A program made the position numbers and the translations under genes. Of a DNA stretch of 6,764 nt, positions 1 through 5,957 are shown piece after piece. The DNA is from Trueperaceae bacterium (GTDB lineage: Bacteria > Deinococcota > Deinococci > Deinococcales > Trueperaceae): contig SLSQ01000318.1 of the NCBI GenBank assembly GCA_007130355.1, forward strand, positions 1-6,764, given 5' to 3'. Each line of letters opens with the position of its first letter. Within the stretch, counting starts at the first letter, position 1. The notes beneath the pieces are model-generated. The model was given only the letters and a program-made list of their open reading frames with translations. It had not been told where the DNA came from and ran no database searches.

Positions 1-1
1 G

Positions 2-535
<534 letters not shown>

Positions 536-570
536 GGTCGGGGCGCTCGGCCGGTCCGAACGCCCCCCAC

Positions 571-608
571 GAAGCGGCGCCCCTCCGACGGTGGAGGGGC
601 GCCGCTTC
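571..608. terminator. Perfect 16-bp hairpin, probable bidirectional terminator between hppA and the TSUP gene
   Basis: The arm at 571-586 (GAAGCGGCGCCCCTCC) is exactly complementary to 593-608, with a 6-base loop (GACGGT). It lies between two convergent genes, 35 bases past the hppA stop and 30 bases past the stop of the minus-strand permease, so it can serve both. Neither strand has a T-run after the stem. It is therefore an I-shaped, U-tract-free terminator, as often seen in high-GC bacteria, or an mRNA 3'-end stabiliser. Confidence 0.85.
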
Positions 609-638
609 CGTTCGGTCGGGACGGGCCCCGGAGCCGCG

Positions 639-1454
639 CTACGCGGCCTGCAGCACCGACTGGAACATCCGCAGCGAGGTCGCGAGCAGGAACACGGCGA
701 AGGCGAGCCGCAGCGCCCGCTCCGGAACGCGGTGGGCGATCCGCGCCCCGATCGGGGAGAAGAACCCGGTGATCGGGGCGAGCACGGCGAACCCGAGCAG
801 GTTCACGAACCCGACGCTGCCCGCCGGCAGGTTCGCCGCGTCCCATCCGGCCGCCATCATGCCGATCGTGGCCGGCACGGCGATGAGCAGGCCGACCGCG
901 GCACCGGTCCCGACCGCGCGGTGCATCGGGAAGTTCGACAGTTTCAGGGTCGGAACGGTCAGCGTGCCGCCGCCGATCCCCATCACGCTCGAGATCGCGC
1001 CGATCACAGTGCCGGTGAGCCAGCGGATCGGGCCGACCGGGAGGCCGTCGGCGATCCGCGCGCCTTCGGGCGTGAACGTCATGTACAGCGCGACCACCGC
1101 GGCGACCGCCGCGAACACGGCCTGCATCGCCCCTTCCGGGGCGTAGCGGGCGACCAGCGCGCCGATCGTGACGCCGATGAGAATCCACGGGAGCCACGAC
1201 CGCACCACCGCGACGTCGACCGCGCCCTTGGCGTGGTGGGCGCGCGCGGAACGGATCGAGGTCACCACGATCGTCGACAGCGAAGTGCCGACGGCCAGCG
1301 GCATCCGCACCGCAGGGTCCACCTCGAGCACGCCGAAGAGGGTGTAGAGCGCGGGCACGACGACGATGCCGCCGCCGATGCCGAGCAGGCCGGCCAGCAG
1401 GCCGGCGGCGACGCCGGCGACGGCGAGGCCGAGGATCAGGACGACGATGCTCAC
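639..1454 (-). CDS. TSUP (TauE/SafE) family membrane transporter, probable anion or organosulfur permease
   Basis: This is a 271-residue polytopic membrane protein of the TSUP (TauE/SafE, formerly DUF81) family. Members move sulfite, sulfonates, sulfoacetate or other small organic anions across the inner membrane. The family's internal duplication is visible: the glycine motif GIGGG occurs at residues 25-29 (LLGIGGGIVVVPAL) and again at 159-163 (VMGIGGGTLTVPTL), each followed by a Pro-containing helix. About 7-8 hydrophobic helices span the protein, and the length is normal for the family. The GTG start at 1454 is chosen because it overlaps the stop of the upstream regulator as GTGA, and because GAAAGGAA lies 7 bases upstream. 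The frame stays open further upstream, but that extension is Arg/Pro-rich and not membrane-like. The gene is second in an operon behind the FCD regulator, which suggests that its substrate or a derivative is the regulator's ligand. The substrate itself cannot be read from sequence. Confidence 0.93.
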   Translation of the reverse strand: MSIVVLILGLAVAGVAAGLLAGLLGIGGGIVVVPALYTLFGVLEVDPAVRMPLAVGTSLSTIVVTSIRSARAHHAKGAVDVAVVRSWLPWILIGVTIGALVARYAPEGAMQAVFAAVAAVVALYMTFTPEGARIADGLPVGPIRWLTGTVIGAISSVMGIGGGTLTVPTLKLSNFPMHRAVGTGAAVGLLIAVPATIGMMAAGWDAANLPAGSVGFVNLLGFAVLAPITGFFSPIGARIAHRVPERALRLAFAVFLLATSLRMFQSVLQAA

Positions 1455-2191
1455 GGAGGGGTTCCTTTCGGGCCGTCCGACGGACCGGGCGGCGTGGGGT
1501 CGGGGGGAGGGGGTGCGTCGCCGAGCAGGCGCCGACGGACGGTGCGAAGGTGGTCGTGCATCGCGGCCTGCGCCTCGGCGGGGTCGCGCGCCCGGATCGC
1601 GGCGACGACGCGGCGGTGCTCCGCCGCGAGGAGGTCGGCCCCGTCGGCGTCGTGCGCGCGGGCGCGGGCGTCGCGCCAGGCGGTGCGGGCTCGGACCGCG
1701 TCGACGCCCTGGTAGAGCGCCAGGAACAGCCGGTTCCGGGCGGCGACGGCGATCTCGTGGTGCAGGCGGCCGTCCCACCGTTCGTAGCCTTGGGGGTCGT
1801 CGGCGGCGGCCGCGCGTTCGGCGGCGTGGTCGATGCGTCCGAGCTCCTCGCCGCTGGCGCGGAGCGCGGCGAGCGCGGCGAGCGCCGGTTCGAGGGCGAG
1901 GCGGACCTCGAGCACCTCGTCCGGCCGGGTGAGCGCGGCCACGTCGGCGAGCGCGTCGCTCGGGTCGGGGCCGGGCCGTCCGGCGAAGGTGCCGCGTCCG
2001 ACCCTCCGCGCGACCCGTCCCTCCCCCTCGAGACGGTCGAGGGCGCTGCGGAGCACGGTTCGGGAGACGCCGAACCGGTCGGCGAGGGCCCGTTCGGTGG
2101 GCATCCGTTCCCCCGCCGCCCAGGTGCCTTCGTCGAGCTCGCGCCGCAGGGCCCGGGCGACGGCGTCGGAGCGGTCGCTCAGCGCCCGCAT
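1451..2191 (-). CDS. GntR-family transcriptional regulator, FadR subfamily with FCD ligand-binding domain
   Basis: This 246-residue DNA-binding regulator has a GntR winged helix-turn-helix at about residues 5-70, with the signature GERMPTERALADRFGVSRTVLRSALDRLEGEGRV and the wing GRGTFAG. An all-helical FCD domain follows (about 85-225). The usual FCD metal site is complete: D140 and H144 (WDGRLHHEI), H192 (AEHRRV) and H214 (MHDHLRTV). FCD regulators with this site bind small carboxylates such as lactate, citrate, gluconate or related acids and usually act as repressors. The tail after 225 is Pro-rich. The ATG at 2191 is chosen because the fold begins right after it; no good Shine-Dalgarno precedes it, and GTG at 2197 is an alternative. 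The frame is open back to 2476, but the extra 95 residues are Pro/Arg-rich low complexity. Its stop overlaps the permease start. Candidate operators lie upstream (2272-2289, 2479-2548). Confidence 0.92.
   Translation of the reverse strand: MRALSDRSDAVARALRRELDEGTWAAGERMPTERALADRFGVSRTVLRSALDRLEGEGRVARRVGRGTFAGRPGPDPSDALADVAALTRPDEVLEVRLALEPALAALAALRASGEELGRIDHAAERAAAADDPQGYERWDGRLHHEIAVAARNRLFLALYQGVDAVRARTAWRDARARAHDADGADLLAAEHRRVVAAIRARDPAEAQAAMHDHLRTVRRRLLGDAPPPPDPTPPGPSDGPKGTPP
1462..1469 (-). promoter_or_regulatory. Shine-Dalgarno site of the TSUP permease gene
   Basis: On the minus strand GAAAGGAA is followed by 7 bases and then GTG at 1454. The site lies inside the last codons of the regulator gene and supports the GTG start. 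With the GTGA overlap, it suggests that translation of the permease is coupled to translation of the regulator. Confidence 0.7.
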
Positions 2192-2220
2192 CGGCACCGA
2201 CCGGCCGGGCGCGGGGCCGG

Positions 2221-2264
2221 CGGCCCGCGGAGGCGTGGGGCCAGCGGCCCATGGAGGCGTGCGG
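2221..2264. repeat. Tandem direct repeat, two imperfect 24-bp units
   Basis: CGGCCCGCGGAGGCGTGGGG at 2221-2240 is repeated at 2245-2264 as CGGCCCATGGAGGCGTGCGG, matching at 17 of 20 positions with a 24-base period. It lies just upstream of the chosen regulator start and looks like a local slippage duplication in the leader. Confidence 0.75.
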
Positions 2265-2271
2265 TTCGGAC

Positions 2272-2289
2272 CCATACGACCATCGGTCG
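2272..2289. promoter_or_regulatory. Candidate operator: CCATACGA plus CGACC-ATC-GGTCG inverted repeat
   Basis: CCATACGA at 2272-2279 is a third, weaker copy of the motif found at 2480 and 2540. It is joined to an inverted repeat CGACC-N3-GGTCG at 2277-2289. On the minus strand it reads GGTCGTATGGGT, a weak -10-like element about 80 bases before the regulator start. Position and symmetry fit autoregulation by a GntR dimer. No footprint or family alignment supports this, so it remains a candidate. Confidence 0.4.
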
Positions 2290-2396
2290 AAACGGTACAC
2301 CACGGCGCGCACGTCCCATCCGTCGGCACCGTGCCGGGTGGGGCCCGGAACGGGGGCGTCGTGCGGTTCGTGGACGGTGCGCGAGGGGGTCGGAAC

Positions 2397-2453
2397 GGCG
2401 TTCCCGGCGGCGTTCCCGGTGGCGTGCACGGGCTTCGTGCACGGGCTTCGTGC
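2397..2453. repeat. Tandem short repeats: two 12-bp units then two 13-bp units
   Basis: GGCGTTCCCGGC at 2397-2408 is followed directly by GGCGTTCCCGGT at 2409-2420. After a short joint, GTGCACGGGCTTC at 2424-2436 is repeated exactly at 2437-2449, with a third copy begun (GTGC, 2450-2453). These are simple tandem duplications in the leader of the regulator gene. Translated on the minus strand they give a Pro/Gly/Thr run, which argues that the long open frame there is not a real protein. Confidence 0.85.
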
Positions 2454-2478
2454 CGACCTCCGGGCGCCCCAACCATAG

Positions 2479-2488
2479 ATCATACGAC
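2479..2488 (-). promoter_or_regulatory. Putative -10 element overlapped by operator-like TCGTATGAT (regulator side)
   Basis: On the minus strand GTCGTATGAT contains TATGAT (2484-2479), one mismatch from the TATAAT consensus, pointing towards the FCD regulator. The same bases form a near-palindromic octamer (TCATACGA on the plus strand, 2480-2487). No convincing -35 is seen; that position is occupied by the 18-bp palindrome. If used, the leader before the regulator start would be about 280 bases. Confidence 0.45.
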
Positions 2489-2498
2489 ATGCCCGCCC

Positions 2499-2516
2499 GA
2501 ACCGATGCATCGGTTC
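2499..2516. promoter_or_regulatory. Perfect 18-bp palindrome, candidate operator
   Basis: GAACCGATGCATCGGTTC is its own reverse complement over all 18 bases, and the flanking C/C pair ends the symmetry. It has no loop, so it is better explained as a binding site for a dimeric protein than as an RNA hairpin. It lies between the two divergent -10-like elements, covering the -35 region of the minus-strand one. A GntR/FCD dimer such as the adjacent regulator is the natural candidate, but an unrelated dimeric factor is possible. Confidence 0.6.
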
Positions 2517-2538
2517 CCACTGCGCCGGGCGCCGCCAG

Positions 2539-2548
2539 GTCGTACGAT
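2539..2548 (+). promoter_or_regulatory. Putative -10 element overlapped by operator-like TCGTACGAT (plus-strand side)
   Basis: GTCGTACGAT on the plus strand contains TACGAT (2543-2548), which has the TANNNT form, and a perfect palindromic octamer TCGTACGA (2540-2547). It is an inverted copy of the minus-strand site at 2488-2479; the two octamers are centred exactly 60 bp apart. Transcription from here would begin near 2555, directly at the orphan Shine-Dalgarno. No -35 is convincing. Confidence 0.45.
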
Positions 2549-2555
2549 TCCAGGT

Positions 2556-2623
2556 GAAAGGAGGTCGATATCGAGGAATCGCCGAATCAACACTCCTTGG
2601 ACGGAGCCCTTCGATCCCACTAG
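2556..2623 (+). other. Orphan near-perfect Shine-Dalgarno followed by a short frame without a standard start (decayed or non-canonical small gene)
   Basis: GAAAGGAGGT at 2556-2565 matches the complement of the 16S rRNA 3' end over 10 bases, by far the best Shine-Dalgarno in the window. At the expected spacing there is no ATG, GTG or TTG. In its place is ATC at 2570, which would open a 17-residue frame (IEESPNQHSLDGALRSH) ending in TAG at 2621. Either an original ATG has been lost and the gene behind it decayed, or a rare start is used, or the site is fortuitous. A 10-bp palindrome (TCGATATCGA, 2565-2574) overlaps the supposed start. I do not recognise the peptide. Confidence 0.3.
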
Positions 2624-2833
2624 AGGCTCGACCGCTCATCCCCACCGGCCCACTACGGGCGCCCGACGAGGGAGGCGACGGAGCACGAAAAGGAGATCGA
2701 AGGACTTCGTTCGTCTGGACCTGCCGACCGGCCGCCTCGAACGACCTCCCGACGACCCCCGCGACCCGAACCGGAACGCCCATGCCCCCGCATCGTCGCC
2801 GCACGCGCGACGCGGCCGCCGGCGTGCGCCGGG

Positions 2834-2839
2834 TAGCGT
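2834..2839 (+). promoter_or_regulatory. TANNNT -10 element for a leaderless GNAT mRNA
   Basis: TAGCGT lies exactly 6 bases before the GTG at 2846, and there is no Shine-Dalgarno in front of that codon. This spacing places the transcription start on or next to the G of the start codon, the usual leaderless arrangement. It matches the spacing at the kbl and aldolase starts. No clear -35 is visible. Confidence 0.55.
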
Positions 2840-2845
2840 GCCCGC

Positions 2846-3718
2846 GTGCCCGACGCCGACGCCCCCGACGCCCCCGCGACCCTGGTCTCCCTCGGCCTCC
2901 GCACCGAGGCGTGGATGGTCGAGCGGGTCGACGCCCTGCCCGACGGCGCGGTCCGGTTCTCCTGTCCCCGCGAGCCCATCTACCGCTGGGGCAACCTCCT
3001 GGTCGTTCCGGAGGCGCCCGGCCCGGACGACCTGCCCGAGCTCGAAGCGCGGTTCGACCGCGCGTTCGCGCATCTGCCGGCGGTGCGGCACCGGACGCTG
3101 ACCTGGGACGACCCGGCCGGTCGCGAGGGCGCCGTGTCCGCCTGGAGCGCCGCCGGCTACCGGCCCGATCGGAACACCGTCCGCATCCTGACGCCGAACG
3201 ACCTCCGCGACCCACCGAAGACGCCCGCCGGTTTCGCCCTGAAGCGCGTCGCCGACGATGCGGACCGGCGCGTGGCGGCGGACCTGTCCGCCGCCGAGCC
3301 GGGCGACGAGGATCCCGATGCGTTCCGGACCCTGCAGCGCGGCCGCTCCGAGTTCTTCCGCGCCCGAGAGCGGTCGGCGCCCGATCTGGCCGGCGGCTGG
3401 TTCCTGGCCACCGTCGACGGCGAACCGGTCGGCACGCTCGGCCTGTACGTGCGCGGCCGGCTGGGACGCTACCAGCAGGTGTTCGTGGCGCCGGAGCACC
3501 GTCGGGCCGGCGTGGCGTCGTCGATGGTGCACGCCGCGGCGCGGCACGGGTTCGACGAGATCGGAGCGGAACGGATCGTGATCGTGGCGGAGGAGGGTTC
3601 CGCCGCCGACGGGCTCTACGCGCGCCTCGGCTTCCGGGCCGCCGAGCGTTGGGTGGGCGTGGCGCTGAGCGACCGCGACGCGCGGCGCGGCCGGACCGAC
3701 CCGATCACGGCCAGGTGA
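2846..3718 (+). CDS. GNAT-family N-acetyltransferase, probably two-domain
   Basis: This is a 290-residue protein with a C-terminal GNAT acyltransferase domain, which transfers acetyl from acetyl-CoA to an amine. The domain spans about residues 128-275: the beta4 strand GGWFLATVDGEPVGTLGLYV, then motif A, with QVFVAPEHRRAGVASSMV (about 211-228) supplying the R/Q-x-x-R-x-G-x-A pyrophosphate loop, and the closing YARLGFRAAERWVGVAL element. The N-terminal half (1-125) contains a conserved-looking CPREPIYRWGNLLVVPEAP segment and an AWSAAGYRPDR end that resembles the last strand of a second, degenerate GNAT fold, so a tandem-GNAT architecture is likely. Substrate is unknown. The GTG start is favoured because of TAGCGT six bases upstream and because coding character begins there. 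Its last 14 bases overlap the convergent tdh gene, so there is no room for a terminator between them. Confidence 0.85.
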   Translation: MPDADAPDAPATLVSLGLRTEAWMVERVDALPDGAVRFSCPREPIYRWGNLLVVPEAPGPDDLPELEARFDRAFAHLPAVRHRTLTWDDPAGREGAVSAWSAAGYRPDRNTVRILTPNDLRDPPKTPAGFALKRVADDADRRVAADLSAAEPGDEDPDAFRTLQRGRSEFFRARERSAPDLAGGWFLATVDGEPVGTLGLYVRGRLGRYQQVFVAPEHRRAGVASSMVHAAARHGFDEIGAERIVIVAEEGSAADGLYARLGFRAAERWVGVALSDRDARRGRTDPITAR

Positions 3719-4739
3719 GCACGACCTTGCCGGAACGGCCGGACCGCATCGCCTCGAACCCCTCGAGGTAGCGCTCGGCGGGGAACTCGTGGGTCAGGAT
3801 CGGGTCGAGGTCGAGGCCCGCCTGGAGCAGGTTCGCCGCCTTGTACCAGGTCTCGAACATCTGCCGGCCGTAGATGCCGCGCACCTCGAGCCCCTTGAAG
3901 ATCACCTGGTTCCAGTCGACCGGCACCGGGCCTGCCGGGATGCCGAGCAGCGCCGCCTTCCCGCCGTGGTTCAGGACGTCGAGCGCCTGATCGTAGGCGG
4001 CGGGCGCGCCCGACATCTCGAGCACCACGTCGAACCCCTCGGTCATGCCGAGCTCGCTCATGACCTGGTGCAGGTCCAGATCCGGATCGGAGGCGTCGAT
4101 CACCCGGTCGCAGACGCCCGCCGCCCGCGCCAGCTCCAGCCGGTACGGCTGCACGTCGGTGATCGCCACGTAGCGCGCGCCCACGAACCGCGCGATCTGC
4201 GCCGCCATCAGGCCGATCGGACCGGCGCCGGTGATCAGCACGTCCTCGCCGACCAGGTCGAAGGCGAGGGCGGTGTGCACCGCGTTCCCGAACGGGTCGA
4301 GCACGGTCGCCCAGCGGTCGGGGATCCCGTCCGGCACGGCGAAGGCGTTGCCGGCCGGGAGCACGAACCGCTCGCAGAAGGCGCCCGGCCGATCGACGCC
4401 GACCCCCTGGGTGTTGCGGCAGAGGTGCCGGCGTCCCGCCCGACAGTTGCGGCAGTGCCCGCAGGTCAGGTGCCCCTCGCCCGACACGCGGTCGCCGGGC
4501 GCCAACCCGCGCACCTCGGCCCCCGCCTCGCGCACCACGCCGACGTACTCGTGCCCGATGACCATCGGCACCGGCACGGTGCGACGGGCCCAGTCGTCCC
4601 AATCGAAGATGTGCACGTCGGTACCGCAGATCGAGGTGTGCGTGATCTCGATCAGCACGTCGTTCGGTCCCGGCTCCGGCTCCGGGACGTCGATCCGGTC
4701 CAGGCCCGGGGCCGCCGCGGTCTTGGCGAGGGCCTTCAC
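3705..4739 (-). CDS. tdh: L-threonine 3-dehydrogenase (NAD+)
   Basis: This 344-residue zinc-dependent medium-chain dehydrogenase oxidises L-threonine with NAD+ to 2-amino-3-ketobutyrate in the cytoplasm. Identity is strong: I can align it from memory with E. coli Tdh (341 aa) along its whole length. The catalytic zinc ligands C38 (SICGTDVH) and H63-E64 (GHEYVG) are present. The structural zinc lobe has C93, C96, C99 and C107. The Rossmann motif GAGPIG is at 171-176, and D195 (ITDVQPYRLELAR) at the end of the second strand selects NAD+ over NADP+. The segments DPFGNAVHTAL, GMTEGFDVVLEMSGAP and FETWYKAA are typical of Tdh rather than other alcohol dehydrogenases. The GTG start at 4739 lies one base after the kbl stop, so the two are co-transcribed and probably translationally coupled. 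The unstable product is passed to Kbl. Confidence 0.97.
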   Translation of the reverse strand: MKALAKTAAAPGLDRIDVPEPEPGPNDVLIEITHTSICGTDVHIFDWDDWARRTVPVPMVIGHEYVGVVREAGAEVRGLAPGDRVSGEGHLTCGHCRNCRAGRRHLCRNTQGVGVDRPGAFCERFVLPAGNAFAVPDGIPDRWATVLDPFGNAVHTALAFDLVGEDVLITGAGPIGLMAAQIARFVGARYVAITDVQPYRLELARAAGVCDRVIDASDPDLDLHQVMSELGMTEGFDVVLEMSGAPAAYDQALDVLNHGGKAALLGIPAGPVPVDWNQVIFKGLEVRGIYGRQMFETWYKAANLLQAGLDLDPILTHEFPAERYLEGFEAMRSGRSGKVVLTWP

Positions 4740-4740
4740 G

Positions 4741-5934
4741 TCACGCCCCGACCAGGCCGAGGTCCCGGCCGACGCGCGCGAACGCTTCGACGGCGCGGTC
4801 GATCTGCTCCGGCGTGTGCCGCGCCGACATCTGCGTCCGGATCCGCGCCTGGCCCTGCGGCACCACCGGGTAGGAGAAGCCGATCACGTAGATCCCCTCC
4901 TCGAGCAGCCGGTCCGCCATCGTCGACGCGAGCGAGGCGTCGTAGGTCATGACCGGCACGATCGGATGGTCGGCCCCGGCGAGGTCGAACCCGGCGGCGG
5001 TCATCCCTGCCCGGAAGCGGGCGGCGTTCGCGTGGAGCCGCTCGCGCAGGGCGTCGCTCTCCTCGAGCAGGTCGAGCACCGCGAGCGACGCGGCGACGAC
5101 CGGCGGCGCGACGGTGTTGCTGAACAGGTACGGCCGGCTCCGCTGCCGCAGCCAGGCCACGATCTCGGCCCGGCCGCTGGTGAAGCCGCCGGTGGCTCCA
5201 CCGAGCGCCTTGCCGAGCGTGCTGGTGATGACGTCGACGCGCCCCATCACGCCGCGGTGCTCGTGGCTGCCCCGTCCCGTGGCGCCCATGAAGCCGGTGG
5301 CGTGGCAGTCGTCGATCATCACCAGCGCGTCGTAGCGGTCGGCGAGGTCGCAGATCCCCTCGAGATCGGCGACGATGCCGTCCATGCTGAACACGCCGTC
5401 GGTCGCGATCAGGCGGTGGCGGGCGTCCTGCGCCTCCTTCAGTTTCGCTTCGAGGTCGTTCAGGTCGTTGTTCGCGTAGCGGAAGCGGCGCGCCTTGCAG
5501 AGCCGGACGCCGTCGATGATGCTGGCGTGGTTCAGGGCGTCGCTGATCACGGCGTCCTCGGGACCGAGCAACGCCTCGAACAGGCCGCCGTTCGCGTCGA
5601 AACAGCTCGGGTAGAGGATCGTGTCCTCGGTCCCGAGGAACGACGCCACGCGGCGTTCGAGTTCCTTGTGCGCGTCCTGGGTGCCGCAGATGAAGCGTAC
5701 CGAAGCGAGCCCGAAGCCGCGCTCGTCGATGCCGCGCTTGGCCGCCTCCTTGACCGCGTCGTGGTCGGCCAGCCCCAGGTAGTCGTTGGCGCAGAAGTTC
5801 ACGACCTCGCGGCCGCCCTCGACGGTGATCACGTCGCGTTGCCGCGACGTCAGGATCCGTTCCGTCTTGTAGAGGCCCTGATCCTTGAGCGCCTGCAGGT
5901 CGGATCGCAACTGGGTCGTCAGAGCTCGGGACAT
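4741..5934 (-). CDS. kbl: Glycine C-acetyltransferase (2-amino-3-ketobutyrate CoA ligase)
   Basis: This 397-residue PLP enzyme of the alpha-oxoamine synthase family cleaves 2-amino-3-ketobutyrate with CoA to glycine and acetyl-CoA. Length and sequence follow E. coli Kbl (398 aa). Visible signatures are NFCANDYLGLADH near residue 50, FICGTQDAHKELE (81-94), H136 in NHASIIDG that stacks on PLP, D208 and H211 in MIDDCHATGF, and the Schiff-base lysine K242 in TSTLGKALGGATGG. The pairing with tdh separates it from the related KAS/BioF/ALAS enzymes. ATG at 5934 is chosen because the family N-terminus (MSRALTTQLRSDLQAL) starts there; the frame is open to 5985 but that would run into the aldolase gene. 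No Shine-Dalgarno is present: TACCCT lies 6 bases upstream, implying a leaderless mRNA. It is the first gene of the kbl-tdh operon. Confidence 0.97.
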   Translation of the reverse strand: MSRALTTQLRSDLQALKDQGLYKTERILTSRQRDVITVEGGREVVNFCANDYLGLADHDAVKEAAKRGIDERGFGLASVRFICGTQDAHKELERRVASFLGTEDTILYPSCFDANGGLFEALLGPEDAVISDALNHASIIDGVRLCKARRFRYANNDLNDLEAKLKEAQDARHRLIATDGVFSMDGIVADLEGICDLADRYDALVMIDDCHATGFMGATGRGSHEHRGVMGRVDVITSTLGKALGGATGGFTSGRAEIVAWLRQRSRPYLFSNTVAPPVVAASLAVLDLLEESDALRERLHANAARFRAGMTAAGFDLAGADHPIVPVMTYDASLASTMADRLLEEGIYVIGFSYPVVPQGQARIRTQMSARHTPEQIDRAVEAFARVGRDLGLVGA

Positions 5935-5940
5935 GGAGCC

Positions 5941-5952
5941 AGGGTATACCGT
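5941..5952. promoter_or_regulatory. Back-to-back divergent -10 elements for kbl and the aldolase gene
   Basis: The palindrome GGTATACC (5943-5950) forms the core of two abutting TANNNT hexamers. On the minus strand TACCCT (5946-5941) is followed by 6 bases and the kbl ATG. On the plus strand TACCGT (5947-5952) is followed by 5 bases and the aldolase ATG. Neither gene has a Shine-Dalgarno, and only 23 bases separate the two start codons, so both mRNAs must be leaderless or nearly so. TTCGGT lies 17 bases upstream of the kbl hexamer as a weak -35. Confidence 0.6.
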
Positions 5953-5957
5953 GGCGC

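Larger units (their letters stand above)
2192..2845. other. Long intergenic control region between the divergent FCD regulator and GNAT genes
   Basis: About 650 bases separate the two start codons, whereas every other junction in the window spans under 105 bases or overlaps. I see no gene here that I would defend. The regulator-proximal part (2221-2453) is built of short tandem duplications. The middle (2479-2548) holds a palindrome and two inverted promoter-like motifs. The stretch 2556-2710 is visibly richer in A and T than the surrounding genes and holds a strong orphan Shine-Dalgarno. The last 130 bases before the GNAT gene look non-coding, apart from the promoter element at 2834-2839. 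Several frames remain open across it, but that is expected at this GC content, and their translations are Arg/Pro-rich with no recognisable domain. Confidence 0.7.

Noticed and set aside
2324..2336. CGGCAC-C-GTGCCG inverted repeat as an operator or hairpin
   Set aside because: It is a short GC-only dyad with a one-base centre, common by chance at this base composition, and not placed near a promoter element.
2397..2453. Short direct repeats as a possible CRISPR array or iteron origin
   Set aside because: Units are 12-13 bp, directly adjacent with no spacers, only two to three copies, and no cas or rep gene is nearby. Simple tandem duplication is enough.
1451..2476. A 341-residue version of the FCD regulator with 95 extra N-terminal residues
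   Set aside because: The extension is Pro/Thr/Arg low complexity that follows DNA-level tandem repeats, GntR folds normally start within a few residues of the first helix, and the ATG at 2476 is only 2 bases from the supposed -10.
2179..2520. A 113-codon minus-strand frame starting inside the palindrome region
   Set aside because: The translation is Arg-rich with no domain, and it ends within the regulator gene in another frame.
2800..2828. CGCACGC ... GCGTGCG stem upstream of the GNAT start as a terminator
   Set aside because: A 7-bp stem with a 15-base loop in a GC-rich tract is weak, has no T-run, and lies just upstream of the supposed promoter.
639..3215. A single minus-strand open frame of 858 codons that would fuse the permease to a long upstream region
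   Set aside because: Only the last 271 codons resemble a protein. The upstream part lies out of frame over the FCD regulator and the intergenic region and is Arg/Pro-rich. The lack of stops is a by-product of high GC.
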